Positions 1 to 8,107 of a DNA stretch of 12,961 nucleotides are shown here, one piece after another. The DNA comes from Candidatus Krumholzibacteriia bacterium. Its GTDB lineage: Bacteria > Krumholzibacteriota > Krumholzibacteriia > LZORAL124-64-63. Location: positions 1 through 12,961 of the forward strand of contig DAOVTU010000025.1 in NCBI GenBank assembly GCA_030632925.1. The letters are read 5' to 3'. Within the stretch, counting starts at the first letter, position 1; every line of letters begins with the position of its first letter. The notes beneath the pieces are model-generated. The model had not been told where the DNA came from. It saw only the letters and a program-made list of their open reading frames with translations, and did not search any database. The position numbers and the translations under genes are program-made.

Positions 1-2338
1 CAAACAGGGGCTGCACGTAGGCCTGCAGGGTGAGCTTGGGCGTAAACGTCCAGTCGATGCGCGACTCGATACTGAATTGACGGTACTCCAGATCCGAAAA
101 AACATAGCGACTGCCGTACGTGGCGGCCATGGCCGGGTCCGCAACGGTGTCGTAATACTGTTCATCGGATTTTTCCCAATGATAAGTGGGCGCGATCTCG
201 AAGCTGACACTGCTGGCCGGTTTGACTTCCAACGAGACGCCGGCAACAGCGGTGCGCGAGCCCGACTCGGTGCGATCGGCATAAACGTTGATCCCGGCCA
301 CAATACTCTTGCGGTGGTCCGTGCTCAGCCCAAGGTCCATCTCTCTTTTTTCCGAACTTCTCATGTTCGGTCCGCCACGCGTCAGGCGGGGTGCGTTGGT
401 TTCCGGATTGTAAAAGACATGGCCGCTGAGATTCCAATAGCTGGCAAATTGCGCCCAATACCACGCGCCGAAACCGCCGCCGTCGTGCAAACCACCGGTA
501 TCCCAGGTCGAAAAGGTGACCAGCGTGAGAGACCGGGTGCGAAACCAGTCGTTGGGCTCGAGCCAACGATACCCGCCGGTCAGCGACGAGTTGATGACGT
601 CGGTGCGGAACATGAAGCCCAGGTCGTTGACGTCATAGCCGGGCGACGAGTAGCCGGTGGCCGCGTTGAGTCGCCAGTTTCCCGACTGCTTGTTCAACGC
701 CACCCGCCCAATCCAGCCGTCCAAGGTGGTGGCGTTGGGGTCGTAGTTGAGATGCTCTGCATCCGGCCGCTGAAAGTAGTGACGGGACGAGGTCTGCACC
801 GAGCCGATCGCCTCCTTGCTTCCGGTCAAGTGGCTGCCACTAAGGTAGCCCTTGAGTGCCCAGACCCCGTCCTCATCCAGATTGATCCAGCCATCGATAC
901 CGCCGGTCAGTGCGCGCCGGTCCAGCTGGGCTTGGCTCACCGGGTCTTCCAGATCACGAGCCGTGTGGGTCACCAACACGCCAAGGCCTTTGAGGCCTTC
1001 GTCACGGGTTGTCTGGGCCCGAATCACCGAGTAGTTTGAAAAGGGTTCAACGACCTGGTCAAATTGTTCGGTGCCTGATTGCAGATGCGCGGTTTCGCGG
1101 GCGGTAAAGGCTGTCAGGCCACCGATGGATGTTTCCCCGATTTTGCCACTGACTTTTGCCGCGCCCAGGATGGTCGTGAACTGCGGCACATCCGCATAGT
1201 CATAACTGCTGTCGATGCCCAACTGCGGTGCGCGCCCAACCCGGCGGCTATAAAAGACCAGCGGGTCCATCCAGTTGATATTCCAGTTGCTGTTCAGGCC
1301 TTCGCGGCCAAAGCGGAAAATATTGGCGTCTTCGACGAAAAAGGGCCGCCGCTCTTCATAGAAGGTTTCGTAGGCCGACAGGTTGACCACCGCCGGATCG
1401 ACTTCCACTTGCCCAAAATCCGGGTTCACCGTGGCGTTCATGGTCAGGTTGTTGGACAGCGGCATTTTCAAGTCCACGCCAACGTTGCCGGAGAACTGGG
1501 GGTCGGAGTTGAAGGGGTCATCGGCATCCGGATTGAGGGATTCCGCCTTGCCCAAAACGTAAGGCCGCAGTTCGGCTTTGTTTTGGGGTTCGATGCCACT
1601 GATTCCCACCAGGTCGGGGAAACGGATGCCATAGCCGGCGCCGCCGCGTGGATTATGGAACAGCTCGCTGCGTTCGTTGTAGCGCAGGATGCGGCGCGAG
1701 AGGTTCATGCCCCAGACCTGATCCTGGGCAGTGGGGAATTTGAGTTGTGAGAAGGGGATGCGGATTTCAGCCGTCCAGCCCAGGTCATCGATTGTTGTGG
1801 CGACTTCCCAAACCCCATCCCACGAAAGATCGTCCCAGCCATCGTTGTAGAGCACCGCGTCGTTGATGACGCCGGCGGGGTTGACCGAGAATGAAAAGGC
1901 GTTTCGGTCGTCGTTGAAAGTATCGAGGTTGAGGTAGAGCCAATCCGAAGAAGGTCCGGAGTCCCGGCGGCCGAGTCGTGAGGCGATGGAATCCGGGGCC
2001 GAGTCGTACATGCGTGCGGCCACGTACAGGGCCTTGTCGTCATAGGCTACCCAGAATTCAGTCCGGTGGCGCGGTGCGCAGCCATTGTCCGGATCATTTT
2101 GGATCAGGCGGTCTTCACCCGGTTGCTGCCAATCCCGGTCATCCAGAATTCCGTCCAACTCGACTTTGCCCTGCAAGCGGTACGCCCGAATCTGACTGGC
2201 CACCGGCACCAGCGCCGGGTCGCAATCCCAGGCCGATTCGGAGTTGGGTTCGTCAGTTGCCAGGCTGGAACCAACGCAGGCCAGAAGGAGAATTGACGTC
2301 AGAAGAATACGCACGGGGGCACCTAACAGAGTAGACAT
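1..2338 (-). CDS. DUF5916 outer-membrane protein with CBM9-like N-terminal domain (3' end beyond window)
   Basis: The frame is open from ATG 2338 to the left edge (779 codons, no stop), so only the C-terminus is missing; family members are usually about 730-900 residues. The start has GAGAGGA five bases upstream. Residues 1-27 form a signal peptide (hydrophobic LLTSILLLAC core); the LLAC could also be read as a lipobox at C21. A CBM9-like domain follows, with the typical LDGxLDDxxW motif at 61-70, to about residue 200. Next comes the DUF5916 signature: NPDFGQVEVDP at 305-315 and ERRPFFVE at 329-336. The rest, rich in alternating aromatic/polar strands, fits an outer-membrane beta-barrel. The family's function is unknown; glycan binding or surface transport is only suggested by the CBM9-like fold. 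It is transcribed divergently from the secreted protease. Family call is firm, role is not. Confidence 0.9.
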   Translation of the reverse strand, partial: MSTLLGAPVRILLTSILLLACVGSSLATDEPNSESAWDCDPALVPVASQIRAYRLQGKVELDGILDDRDWQQPGEDRLIQNDPDNGCAPRHRTEFWVAYDDKALYVAARMYDSAPDSIASRLGRRDSGPSSDWLYLNLDTFNDDRNAFSFSVNPAGVINDAVLYNDGWDDLSWDGVWEVATTIDDLGWTAEIRIPFSQLKFPTAQDQVWGMNLSRRILRYNERSELFHNPRGGAGYGIRFPDLVGISGIEPQNKAELRPYVLGKAESLNPDADDPFNSDPQFSGNVGVDLKMPLSNNLTMNATVNPDFGQVEVDPAVVNLSAYETFYEERRPFFVEDANIFRFGREGLNSNWNINWMDPLVFYSRRVGRAPQLGIDSSYDYADVPQFTTILGAAKVSGKIGETSIGGLTAFTARETAHLQSGTEQFDQVVEPFSNYSVIRAQTTRDEGLKGLGVLVTHTARDLEDPVSQAQLDRRALTGGIDGWINLDEDGVWALKGYLSGSHLTGSKEAIGSVQTSSRHYFQRPDAEHLNYDPNATTLDGWIGRVALNKQSGNWRLNAATGYSSPGYDVNDLGFMFRTDVINSSLTGGYRWLEPNDWFRTRSLTLVTFSTWDTGGLHDGGGFGAWYWAQFASYWNLSGHVFYNPETNAPRLTRGGPNMRSSEKREMDLGLSTDHRKSIVAGINVYADRTESGSRTAVAGVSLEVKPASSVSFEIAPTYHWEKSDEQYYDTVADPAMAATYGSRYVFSDLEYRQFSIESRIDWTFTPKLTLQAYVQPLF

Positions 2339-2402
2339 TGCAGTCCTCTCGGAGACGTTGACTCGGTCAATTTGATGAAGAGGAATACCGGTCGGGGGGA
2401 AC

Positions 2403-2445
2403 GGACCCTCATGAGGCCCCGCGCAAGCATGGGCGCCTGGGGTCC
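2403..2445 (-). repeat. Hairpin in the 5' leader of the DUF5916 gene
   Basis: GGACCC (2403-2408) pairs with GGGTCC (2440-2445). Inside it AGGC (2414-2417) pairs with GCCT (2435-2438) and CCC (2418-2420) with GGG (2431-2433), giving a GC-rich 13-bp stem with bulges. It sits about 65 nt upstream of the DUF5916 start, so it would be in that gene's leader if transcription begins further right. It has no T-tract, so it is not an obvious terminator. Function unknown. Confidence 0.35.
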
Positions 2446-2584
2446 TTGTAGGTAATGACGATTCAAAATCAATTAGGGTTGGAATATTTGGAAATTTAAT
2501 TGACCGATGAACTTGAAGTGTCAGACGCCTTGTTGCCTTTTTTGTGTATTAGTGGTTGAAAACACTTCGAATCCAGTGTGTTCG

Positions 2585-2732
2585 ATCAAAACAACACCAG
2601 CTATTGACCCCTTGGAGGACTGTTGGATTTCCCATGGTTGGAAAAAGGTCGTTGGGCTACTAATGCGACAAACCTGACATAAATTGGTATGCTGATACCA
2701 TAGCGGTCCTGTCGCGTGTCTGTTGTTTTGAT
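2585..2732 (+). ncRNA. Candidate structured leader RNA, three nested inverted repeats upstream of protease
   Basis: A perfect 12-bp inverted repeat, ATCAAAACAACA (2585-2596) and TGTTGTTTTGAT (2721-2732), encloses 124 nt. Within it GCGACA (2665-2670) pairs with TGTCGC (2710-2715), and inside that TGGTAT (2685-2690) pairs with ATACCA (2695-2700) over a GCTG loop. A second possible arm is TGACC (2605-2609) with GGTCG (2647-2651, one G-U pair) capped by TTTCC (2628-2632) and GGAAA (2640-2644). This gives a plausible three-way junction: closing stem plus two arms. It ends 49 nt before the protease ATG. It matches no riboswitch class I recognise. The pairing is seen by eye only; the element could instead be protein-binding DNA or the decayed ends of a small mobile element. 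The strand is a guess. Confidence 0.3.
2685..2700. promoter_or_regulatory. 16-bp palindrome, possible operator
   Basis: TGGTAT-GCTG-ATACCA is a perfect 6+4+6 inverted repeat 82 nt upstream of the protease start. Its size and symmetry suit a dimeric repressor or activator site, but it is also the tip of the nested repeat described for 2585-2732. No cognate regulator can be named. Confidence 0.3.
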
Positions 2733-2781
2733 GCGCAACAATTGATGACATATTCAGACTGTTTTACAAGGGGGATGAATT

Positions 2782-5700
2782 ATGCGAACCAGAGGGTTCT
2801 TCGTCGGCCTGCCCATTGGCCTGGCAATACTCGGCGTCCTGCTCGCTCTTACCACCACTTTTCCTACAGCATCTCGCTCCGCATCACAGACTCCGATCAG
2901 TCCCGGACTGGATGCCGTTATGCGAGCATCGGATCATCCGGTGCGTACGGCTGCGGGGCGTATTGCCGTGTGGGTCTACTTCACCGAACGCGGGTGGACG
3001 CCGGCGCAGCGAGAATCTGCGTTGGCCCAGGCGGAGGCAAACCTTTCGCCGAAGGCGGCACGCCGTCGCAGCAAAGTCGCTCTTTCGGGAGAACGCCTCG
3101 TTGACGTGTTCGACCTTCCATTGGCCCGGGATCACCTGGCTGCCGCGGCGGCCACCGGCGCGGAGTTGCGTCAACAAAGTCGCTGGCTCAATGCAGCCAG
3201 TTATAACGTCACCGATGCTCAAGTGCGTGCACTCGCTTCGCTGCCACAGGTGCGCCGCGTAGATGTTGTTTGGCAAACCCAACCCATTGAACCGGTGTCT
3301 GGGAAGACGGCATCTCAACCATTGCCCGACATGACATCTGAGCCGTCGAATCAATGGACGCTCGACTACGGCGCGAGTTTGGCGAGTCTTGAATTGATCA
3401 ATGTGCCGCCTGTGCATGAGCTCGGCTTCACCGGCGCCGGCGTCACCCTGGGCATGCTTGACACCGGTTTTCGCATGACGCACGAGGCGCTCGACCATGT
3501 CACTGTGCTGGCGCAATATGATTTTGCGGGTGCTGATTCGGTGGTTGATACCGAGCCGGGCGATGTTGCCAATACCCACGCACACGGAACGCAAGTCCTT
3601 TCGGTTGCGGTCGGATACGCGCCGGGAAATCTCGTGGGGCCCGCCTACAATTCTTCGGTGGTACTGGTGCGCGCCGACAATATCTCGTTTACAACCCCCA
3701 TTGAAGAGGATTGGTGGGTGGCTGGGCTCGAGTGGGCTGAGGCGCAGGGAGTGGACCTCATATCGAGTAGCCTCGGATTCTGGTCGTACTACTCGGCCAG
3801 TGACCTGGACGGTGATACGGCGGCCGCTACTGTTGTCGCCGACATGGCGGCAGCGCGTGGGGTGCTTGTGATCAACGCTGCCGGCAACCTGGGTGGGGCC
3901 AGCTTCGATGTGATCGTCTCTCCAGCCGACGGCGACAGTGTGGTGGCGGTCGGCATGACCGATGTCAATGGAGTCATCGATATCTGGTCATCGTCTGGAC
4001 CCACCTATGATGGACGCACCAAACCGGATGTCGTTGCCCATGGCTCCGGGGCAACCATCGTGGATGCCAATGACAACTTTGCCTATACAACTGGTGGTGG
4101 TACTTCCCTAAGCGCTCCGTTCGTGGCGGGGGTTGCTGCATTGATTCTTGAGCGGGCCCCGTTTTTGGGCCCGATTCAGGTTCGTGAGGCACTGCGTGAA
4201 ACCGCCGGTCGTCACGAATTCCCAGACAATAGCTACGGATGGGGCATGGTTGACGCATTGGCAGCCGTCTACTATTGGGGGCCGAATTTTACGCACGCAC
4301 CGGTGTCTGTTGTTGAGGACACCGCCGGCCCGTATGCTATTGAGACAGTTCTAAATGACCAATTTCCACTCGTGGCGGAGCCGCCCACGCTACTTTATCG
4401 CGTCGATGGCGGCGCGTGGCAGCCCGTGTCTCTGAGTGTTGCAAGTGGTGAAAATTACAGTGCGGAAATTCCAGGCCAACCGACGGGTTCGAGTGTCGAA
4501 TACTACTTTGAGGCTTCCGACACACGGGGGCTCACTGCACGATTGCCTCTGACCGCACCCAGCGAGGTCTTTTCTTTCACCGTAGAGCAGGATTTATCAC
4601 CACCAACGGTTGTTCATTCGCCGCTTGCCGGGCAATCGTTGGCCGCTTGGCCGCCGGCTGTTGCCACTGCTGTCACCGACAATTTTGGAGTCGCCGAAGT
4701 TGCCATGTCCTTCAACATCAACGGTGGTCCCTTGGACGGTCCGCATTTGTTGTTGCCTGGGCAGGATGGTATTTACGCTCGCAACTTCCCCTTCGACGCC
4801 GGGAGTTTGCTGGTGGGTGATCTGGTCAGCTACACGATTACTGCCATGGACGCTTCTCTGGGCGCCAACCAAACTCAGTCCGGGCCACACGTGTTTGAGA
4901 TCATCGGCAGCGCCGGGCGCGTGTTGGTGATCGATGACGCTTCTGGTGAAGTGGGCACCGTGGCGGGTTGGCTGAATACTGCTGGGTACACCACAACAGT
5001 GGTCGCAGCGTCCACGGTCGTTGCGAGCGATTTCGACAACAGGGAAGTCGTCGTATCACTTTCGGGTGACAACGTCTCGCCATTGAGCCATCTCACGATG
5101 CGCACCCTGCTCGAGAACTGGGGCAGTGGCGGTGGTCGCCTGCTCATTGAGGGCGGCGAGACTGGATTTGCGGCACTCGTTTTTCCCGGTTACGGCAGCT
5201 TCGGTGCCACCGTCATGCATGTGTCGTCATGGGTGGGAGACGCCTCGGGACCGCTCAATGCCACAGCCGGAATGGCTTCGCATGCGTTGCTTACCCAGCC
5301 TTTGGCCGTATCACCGCCAGTAGGCATTTCCTATACCAAAGAAAGTGATCAGGACGCCGTCGTGCCTATTAACGATGCAAACCTGATCTTGGTCAACGCT
5401 CTGAACACCGGTTCAGGCGGTGCGATTGTCTACGATGACAACCTCATCGACTCCGCAGCTCAATCGGTCTACTTCCCGTTTGCGCTGTCGGCAGTGACCG
5501 ACCAGAGCCAGGCGCAGGCTTTGGTTGTCAACGCTGTTGCGCATCTGCTCAGCACGGACCTGCCCAGTGGTGTGGATGACGTGCCGGAAACGGCGCCGGC
5601 GGTGAGGTTGCTCGGCATATCTCCCAATCCTTTTAACGCACAGGTGATCGTAAGTATTGAAATGGCCGTGAACGGCTTTGCGCAACTGGACATCTACGAT

Positions 5701-5880
5701 GTGCGCGGGAGCCGTATTCGCCGTCTCGTGGACGGAAACGACATGCTTGCGGCCGGGCCACAGGGTTTCCGGTGGGACGGGCGGGACGATGATGGAGGTG
5801 CGGTCAGCAGTGGGGTCTACTTCGTGCGGTTGTCGGCAGGACGGACCGTAGAGCTGGGCAAGCTGGTGTTGGTGCGTTAG
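2782..5880 (+). CDS. Secreted subtilisin-like (S8) serine protease with Ig-like modules and C-terminal sorting domain
   Basis: The ATG start has AAGGGGG seven bases upstream. Residues 1 to about 33 are a signal peptide (R2, R4, then hydrophobic 6-24). Residues 60-170 resemble the N-terminal propeptide region of large S8 proteases. The S8 catalytic domain (about 195-500) has all key residues: D227 in LDTG, H268 in HGT, oxyanion N369 in NAAGN and S442 in GTSLSAP. Two related Ig-like modules follow (about 503-602 and 604-706), each with a YRxDGG- or NxNGG-type strand and a YxxxAxD strand. Residues 711-928 look like a flavodoxin/glutamine-amidotransferase-like fold (RVLVIDDASG; GGRLLIEGGE), a tentative call. 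The C-terminal 85 residues (SPNPFNAQ, IYDVRGSRIR, WDGRDDDGG, SSGVYFVRL) are a FlgD-like/type IX-type sorting domain, implying export across both membranes and surface attachment or release. The natural substrate is unknown. Confidence 0.93.
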   Translation: MRTRGFFVGLPIGLAILGVLLALTTTFPTASRSASQTPISPGLDAVMRASDHPVRTAAGRIAVWVYFTERGWTPAQRESALAQAEANLSPKAARRRSKVALSGERLVDVFDLPLARDHLAAAAATGAELRQQSRWLNAASYNVTDAQVRALASLPQVRRVDVVWQTQPIEPVSGKTASQPLPDMTSEPSNQWTLDYGASLASLELINVPPVHELGFTGAGVTLGMLDTGFRMTHEALDHVTVLAQYDFAGADSVVDTEPGDVANTHAHGTQVLSVAVGYAPGNLVGPAYNSSVVLVRADNISFTTPIEEDWWVAGLEWAEAQGVDLISSSLGFWSYYSASDLDGDTAAATVVADMAAARGVLVINAAGNLGGASFDVIVSPADGDSVVAVGMTDVNGVIDIWSSSGPTYDGRTKPDVVAHGSGATIVDANDNFAYTTGGGTSLSAPFVAGVAALILERAPFLGPIQVREALRETAGRHEFPDNSYGWGMVDALAAVYYWGPNFTHAPVSVVEDTAGPYAIETVLNDQFPLVAEPPTLLYRVDGGAWQPVSLSVASGENYSAEIPGQPTGSSVEYYFEASDTRGLTARLPLTAPSEVFSFTVEQDLSPPTVVHSPLAGQSLAAWPPAVATAVTDNFGVAEVAMSFNINGGPLDGPHLLLPGQDGIYARNFPFDAGSLLVGDLVSYTITAMDASLGANQTQSGPHVFEIIGSAGRVLVIDDASGEVGTVAGWLNTAGYTTTVVAASTVVASDFDNREVVVSLSGDNVSPLSHLTMRTLLENWGSGGGRLLIEGGETGFAALVFPGYGSFGATVMHVSSWVGDASGPLNATAGMASHALLTQPLAVSPPVGISYTKESDQDAVVPINDANLILVNALNTGSGGAIVYDDNLIDSAAQSVYFPFALSAVTDQSQAQALVVNAVAHLLSTDLPSGVDDVPETAPAVRLLGISPNPFNAQVIVSIEMAVNGFAQLDIYDVRGSRIRRLVDGNDMLAAGPQGFRWDGRDDDGGAVSSGVYFVRLSAGRTVELGKLVLVR

Positions 5881-5903
5881 TACCAGTCGATCAGGCCCCA
5901 TTC

Positions 5904-5948
5904 GCTGGCGCCTGCCACGAACTCTCATCGTGGCAGGCTCCAGCTTTT
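5904..5948 (+). terminator. Strong intrinsic terminator of the protease gene
   Basis: GCTGG (5904-5908) and GCCTGCCACGA (5910-5920) pair with TCGTGGCAGGC (5928-5938) and CCAGC (5940-5944): 16 base pairs with a single C/T mismatch around a 7-nt ACTCTCA loop, followed by TTTT. It begins 24 nt after the protease stop. The T-tract exists only on the plus strand, so it should stop transcription of the protease; for the converging minus-strand gene it lacks a U-tract and would at most protect the 3' end. Confidence 0.85.
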
Positions 5949-5958
5949 AGACACCCGA

Positions 5959-7935
5959 TCAGTTCATCGCATGCTCATCTTTTGCGCTGTAGAGATACCA
6001 GTCTCCATTGTCCCGCGGGACCACCGCTTCAACCTCAGGATGTTTAGGGCCAACTTCGTCCCAGACTTCGACATACCGGACCGGATTATTGCCCGCATGC
6101 ATGGGGAAGAAGGTCGTGGGGCCGAACTTCTCCAGGGTGTAGTCGATGCCGGTGCGTACGGCCACCGGGTCACCAAAATTGCAACCGGTGGTGGGCAACA
6201 TGGTCAGGTCCGGGTGATGGCCGGCCGCCACCAGATATTCAATTTCCGGACAGTAGTTGCCGCTCAGATCGCGTTCGCGATTGGCGTGATCACCGGCGTG
6301 AAAGATCTTCAAGCCATCGACCTCGACCATGAAGCCCACGCCGCTGTCGTTGGAGGCGATGGTGTGCACCGTCACTTCGCCGAACTTCTTCGTTTCCCGG
6401 GGACCGATGGATTCATGGGCGGGAACGTTCTCGTCGTTGGGCTCAAAACCCAGCACATAGGTGATGTCCTTGACCTGTTCGCTCCATTCGAAAATCACCG
6501 GGTCGTAGTGGTCACCGTGGATGTGGGACGCGAAGACCGTCACTTTCTGGCCGGCCAGTTCGGCGGCGCAAATGGTGCCGTTGGCCAGGCCGGGGTTGTC
6601 GGCGCCGCGACCGTTTTCGTAGTAGTCAAAAATCAGCAGGTTGTTCTGGGTCTGGACCGCCATGGCGCTGTGGCCGAGGTACCACACCCGGGCGTCGCCT
6701 ATGACCGGGGCCTTGGCTGCGTTCAAAGCACCAGGACACTTGCCGTCACATTTTTTCGTGGTGCCGGCCAGTTCGCATTCGTTGGTGGCTTTAGCCGACC
6801 CCGAGCCGGCCTTGGCCAGGACCTTGGTGATCTTGTAATTGCCGTGGTTGCTGGCCAGCATGATGGGCGTGGCGCCGGCATTGTCGGCGGAGTCCAGTGG
6901 AGCACCCGCCTTGACCAATGTGACGGCGACATCTCCATAGCCCCGAGCTGCGGCGACGTGCAACGCCTGGCGGCCCTGTGGTGTCTCGACCAAATCAACC
7001 TTGGCGCCTGCTGCAATCAGGGCCTCAACATCGGCCAGATCTCCGCGTTCGGTGGCCTTGATCAGGGGTGTTTGTCCCCGTTCCAGGGCCAGGTTGGGGT
7101 CAGCTCCCGCTTTCAGCAGGACAGCCATGACTTCGTCGTTGCCCATCCAGGCCGAGGCCAGCAATCCCGTCCGGCCGAAGTTGTCCTTGTGGTTCATGTC
7201 GGCACCAGCCTGTAGCAACAGTTCTGCTGTCGCGCCGTTTCCGCGAAAGGAGCACTGATTCAGGGCGCTGGCGCCATTGGAGTCCACATGCTTGGCGTCG
7301 GCACCATTGGCCAGCAGCCAGCGCACGGCATCGGACTGACCGCGGGTTGCAGCACTGATCAGTGGGGTCGCGCCCGTGTCGTTGGCGGTATCGACGGCCA
7401 CACCGGACGCCAGCAACATCTCCAAAATCTCCACATTTCCGCTGGCGGCGGCCGGATGCATATAGGTGCCGTTGTTCGGATTGTCGGTGGTGAAATCGAG
7501 GCCGGCATCGAGCAGCAACCGGGTGACGTCCAGGTTTCCTGAGGCCATGGCGAAGCTGACCGGGGTCGCTCCATTCAGGTCGTTGTGATCCACGGCGGCG
7601 CCGTGCTTCAACAGCAGTTTGGCCGCTTCGGGCTGACTGCGGAGGCAAGCCACCATCAGGGGCGTGCTCTCGTCCCTGTCGTACCCATCGACGACGGCGC
7701 CGTTGGCGATCAGATACTCGATGATCTCAGTTTGACCGGCAACAGCTGCGGTGTGCAGGGGCAGGCTCTGGTCCCGGTTTTCGTCAGCTTGGCTGACTGC
7801 TTCCGCGTCAGCTCTGACCAGAGCCTGAACGCGGGGCAAATCACCCGCGTCGATGGCCTGATGGATCTCACCGGCAGTTGCCGCGGTGGCCATCAATATC
7901 AGTACAAAAACAATTACCCAATGACGTAAGAACAT
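5959..7935 (-). CDS. Exported ankyrin-repeat protein fused to a UlaG-like metallo-beta-lactamase-fold hydrolase
   Basis: The start is ATG 7935, preceded by GGAGG at 7 nt, giving 658 residues; the frame stays open for 62 codons upstream but that stretch has no Shine-Dalgarno and would bury the signal peptide. Residues 1-21 are a clean signal peptide (hydrophobic core to ATAATA), predicting a periplasmic protein. Residues 23-378 contain about 11 ankyrin repeats with the usual GxTPLxxAxxxGxxxxxxxLLxxGA pattern. A linker with C387, C396 and C400 follows. Residues 411-650 are a metallo-beta-lactamase fold of the UlaG type: GHSAM at 421-425, the metal motif HIHGDH (H471, H473, D475, H476), GDH at 548-550 and PMHAGN with H613. 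All metal ligands seem present, so an active hydrolase is likely; the substrate is unknown. It lies on the same strand 172 nt downstream of the LytTR regulator gene and converges on the protease. Confidence 0.9.
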   Translation of the reverse strand: MFLRHWVIVFVLILMATAATAGEIHQAIDAGDLPRVQALVRADAEAVSQADENRDQSLPLHTAAVAGQTEIIEYLIANGAVVDGYDRDESTPLMVACLRSQPEAAKLLLKHGAAVDHNDLNGATPVSFAMASGNLDVTRLLLDAGLDFTTDNPNNGTYMHPAAASGNVEILEMLLASGVAVDTANDTGATPLISAATRGQSDAVRWLLANGADAKHVDSNGASALNQCSFRGNGATAELLLQAGADMNHKDNFGRTGLLASAWMGNDEVMAVLLKAGADPNLALERGQTPLIKATERGDLADVEALIAAGAKVDLVETPQGRQALHVAAARGYGDVAVTLVKAGAPLDSADNAGATPIMLASNHGNYKITKVLAKAGSGSAKATNECELAGTTKKCDGKCPGALNAAKAPVIGDARVWYLGHSAMAVQTQNNLLIFDYYENGRGADNPGLANGTICAAELAGQKVTVFASHIHGDHYDPVIFEWSEQVKDITYVLGFEPNDENVPAHESIGPRETKKFGEVTVHTIASNDSGVGFMVEVDGLKIFHAGDHANRERDLSGNYCPEIEYLVAAGHHPDLTMLPTTGCNFGDPVAVRTGIDYTLEKFGPTTFFPMHAGNNPVRYVEVWDEVGPKHPEVEAVVPRDNGDWYLYSAKDEHAMN

Positions 7936-7942
7936 GGTCGTG

Positions 7943-7947
7943 CCTCC
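7943..7947 (-). promoter_or_regulatory. Ribosome binding site fixing the ankyrin-hydrolase start
   Basis: On the minus strand GGAGG lies seven bases before ATG 7935. It selects this start over the longer open frame that reaches 8121, and the signal peptide begins right after it. Confidence 0.85.
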
Positions 7948-8035
7948 AGATTTACCCGGCTTGGGGAGTGGGGTTAACTGGGTGAAGCACGACGCGGCGC
8001 CATTGTGGTTGCAAGCGAAGTGGCAAATGCGTTGA

Positions 8036-8087
8036 AGCGGACCGAACGGAAGGTGAATGGGGTCAATTTTGCGACAGACGGTCCGCT
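8036..8087. repeat. 9-bp perfect inverted repeat between regulator and ankyrin gene
   Basis: AGCGGACCG (8036-8044) pairs perfectly with CGGTCCGCT (8079-8087) across 34 nt. It lies in the 172-nt gap after the LytTR regulator stop (8108). There is no T-tract on the minus strand, so it is not a classic terminator; it could be a leader structure for the ankyrin gene, an mRNA-processing hairpin, or a protein site. No clear promoter for the ankyrin gene was found in the gap. Confidence 0.35.
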
Positions 8088-8107
8088 CTGGCCGGCGAAA
8101 AACCCTG

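Larger units (their letters stand above)
2339..2781. other. Divergent intergenic region between DUF5916 gene and protease
   Basis: No credible gene lies in these 443 bases. The region is AT-richer than its flanks and carries several inverted repeats listed separately. I found no convincing sigma70 pair for either flanking gene: a good TTGACC box at 2500-2505 has no matching -10 at normal spacing. A 76-codon minus-strand frame at 2521-2751 has no ribosome binding site and no recognisable product. Confidence 0.6.

Noticed and set aside
77..1750. Long plus-strand open frames (320 and 223 codons)
   Set aside because: They are shadows of the DUF5916 gene on the other strand, whose continuous family-matching translation covers the whole stretch.
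2500..2528. Sigma70 promoter from TTGACC at 2500-2505
   Set aside because: The -35 box is good (5 of 6), but no acceptable -10 box occurs at 16-18 nt spacing.
2585..2732. Miniature inverted-repeat transposable element
   Set aside because: The 12-bp terminal pair fits, but no target-site duplication is visible at the flanks (TCG versus GCG) and no second copy exists in the window; kept only as an alternative to the RNA model.
2521..2751. 76-codon minus-strand frame in the divergent intergenic region
   Set aside because: It has no ribosome binding site and low-complexity, unrecognisable residues, and it lies over the nested inverted repeats.
5971..7215. 414-codon plus-strand open frame
   Set aside because: It is antisense to the ankyrin-hydrolase gene; GC-rich repeat coding leaves the opposite strand open, and the translation has no recognisable domain or ribosome site.
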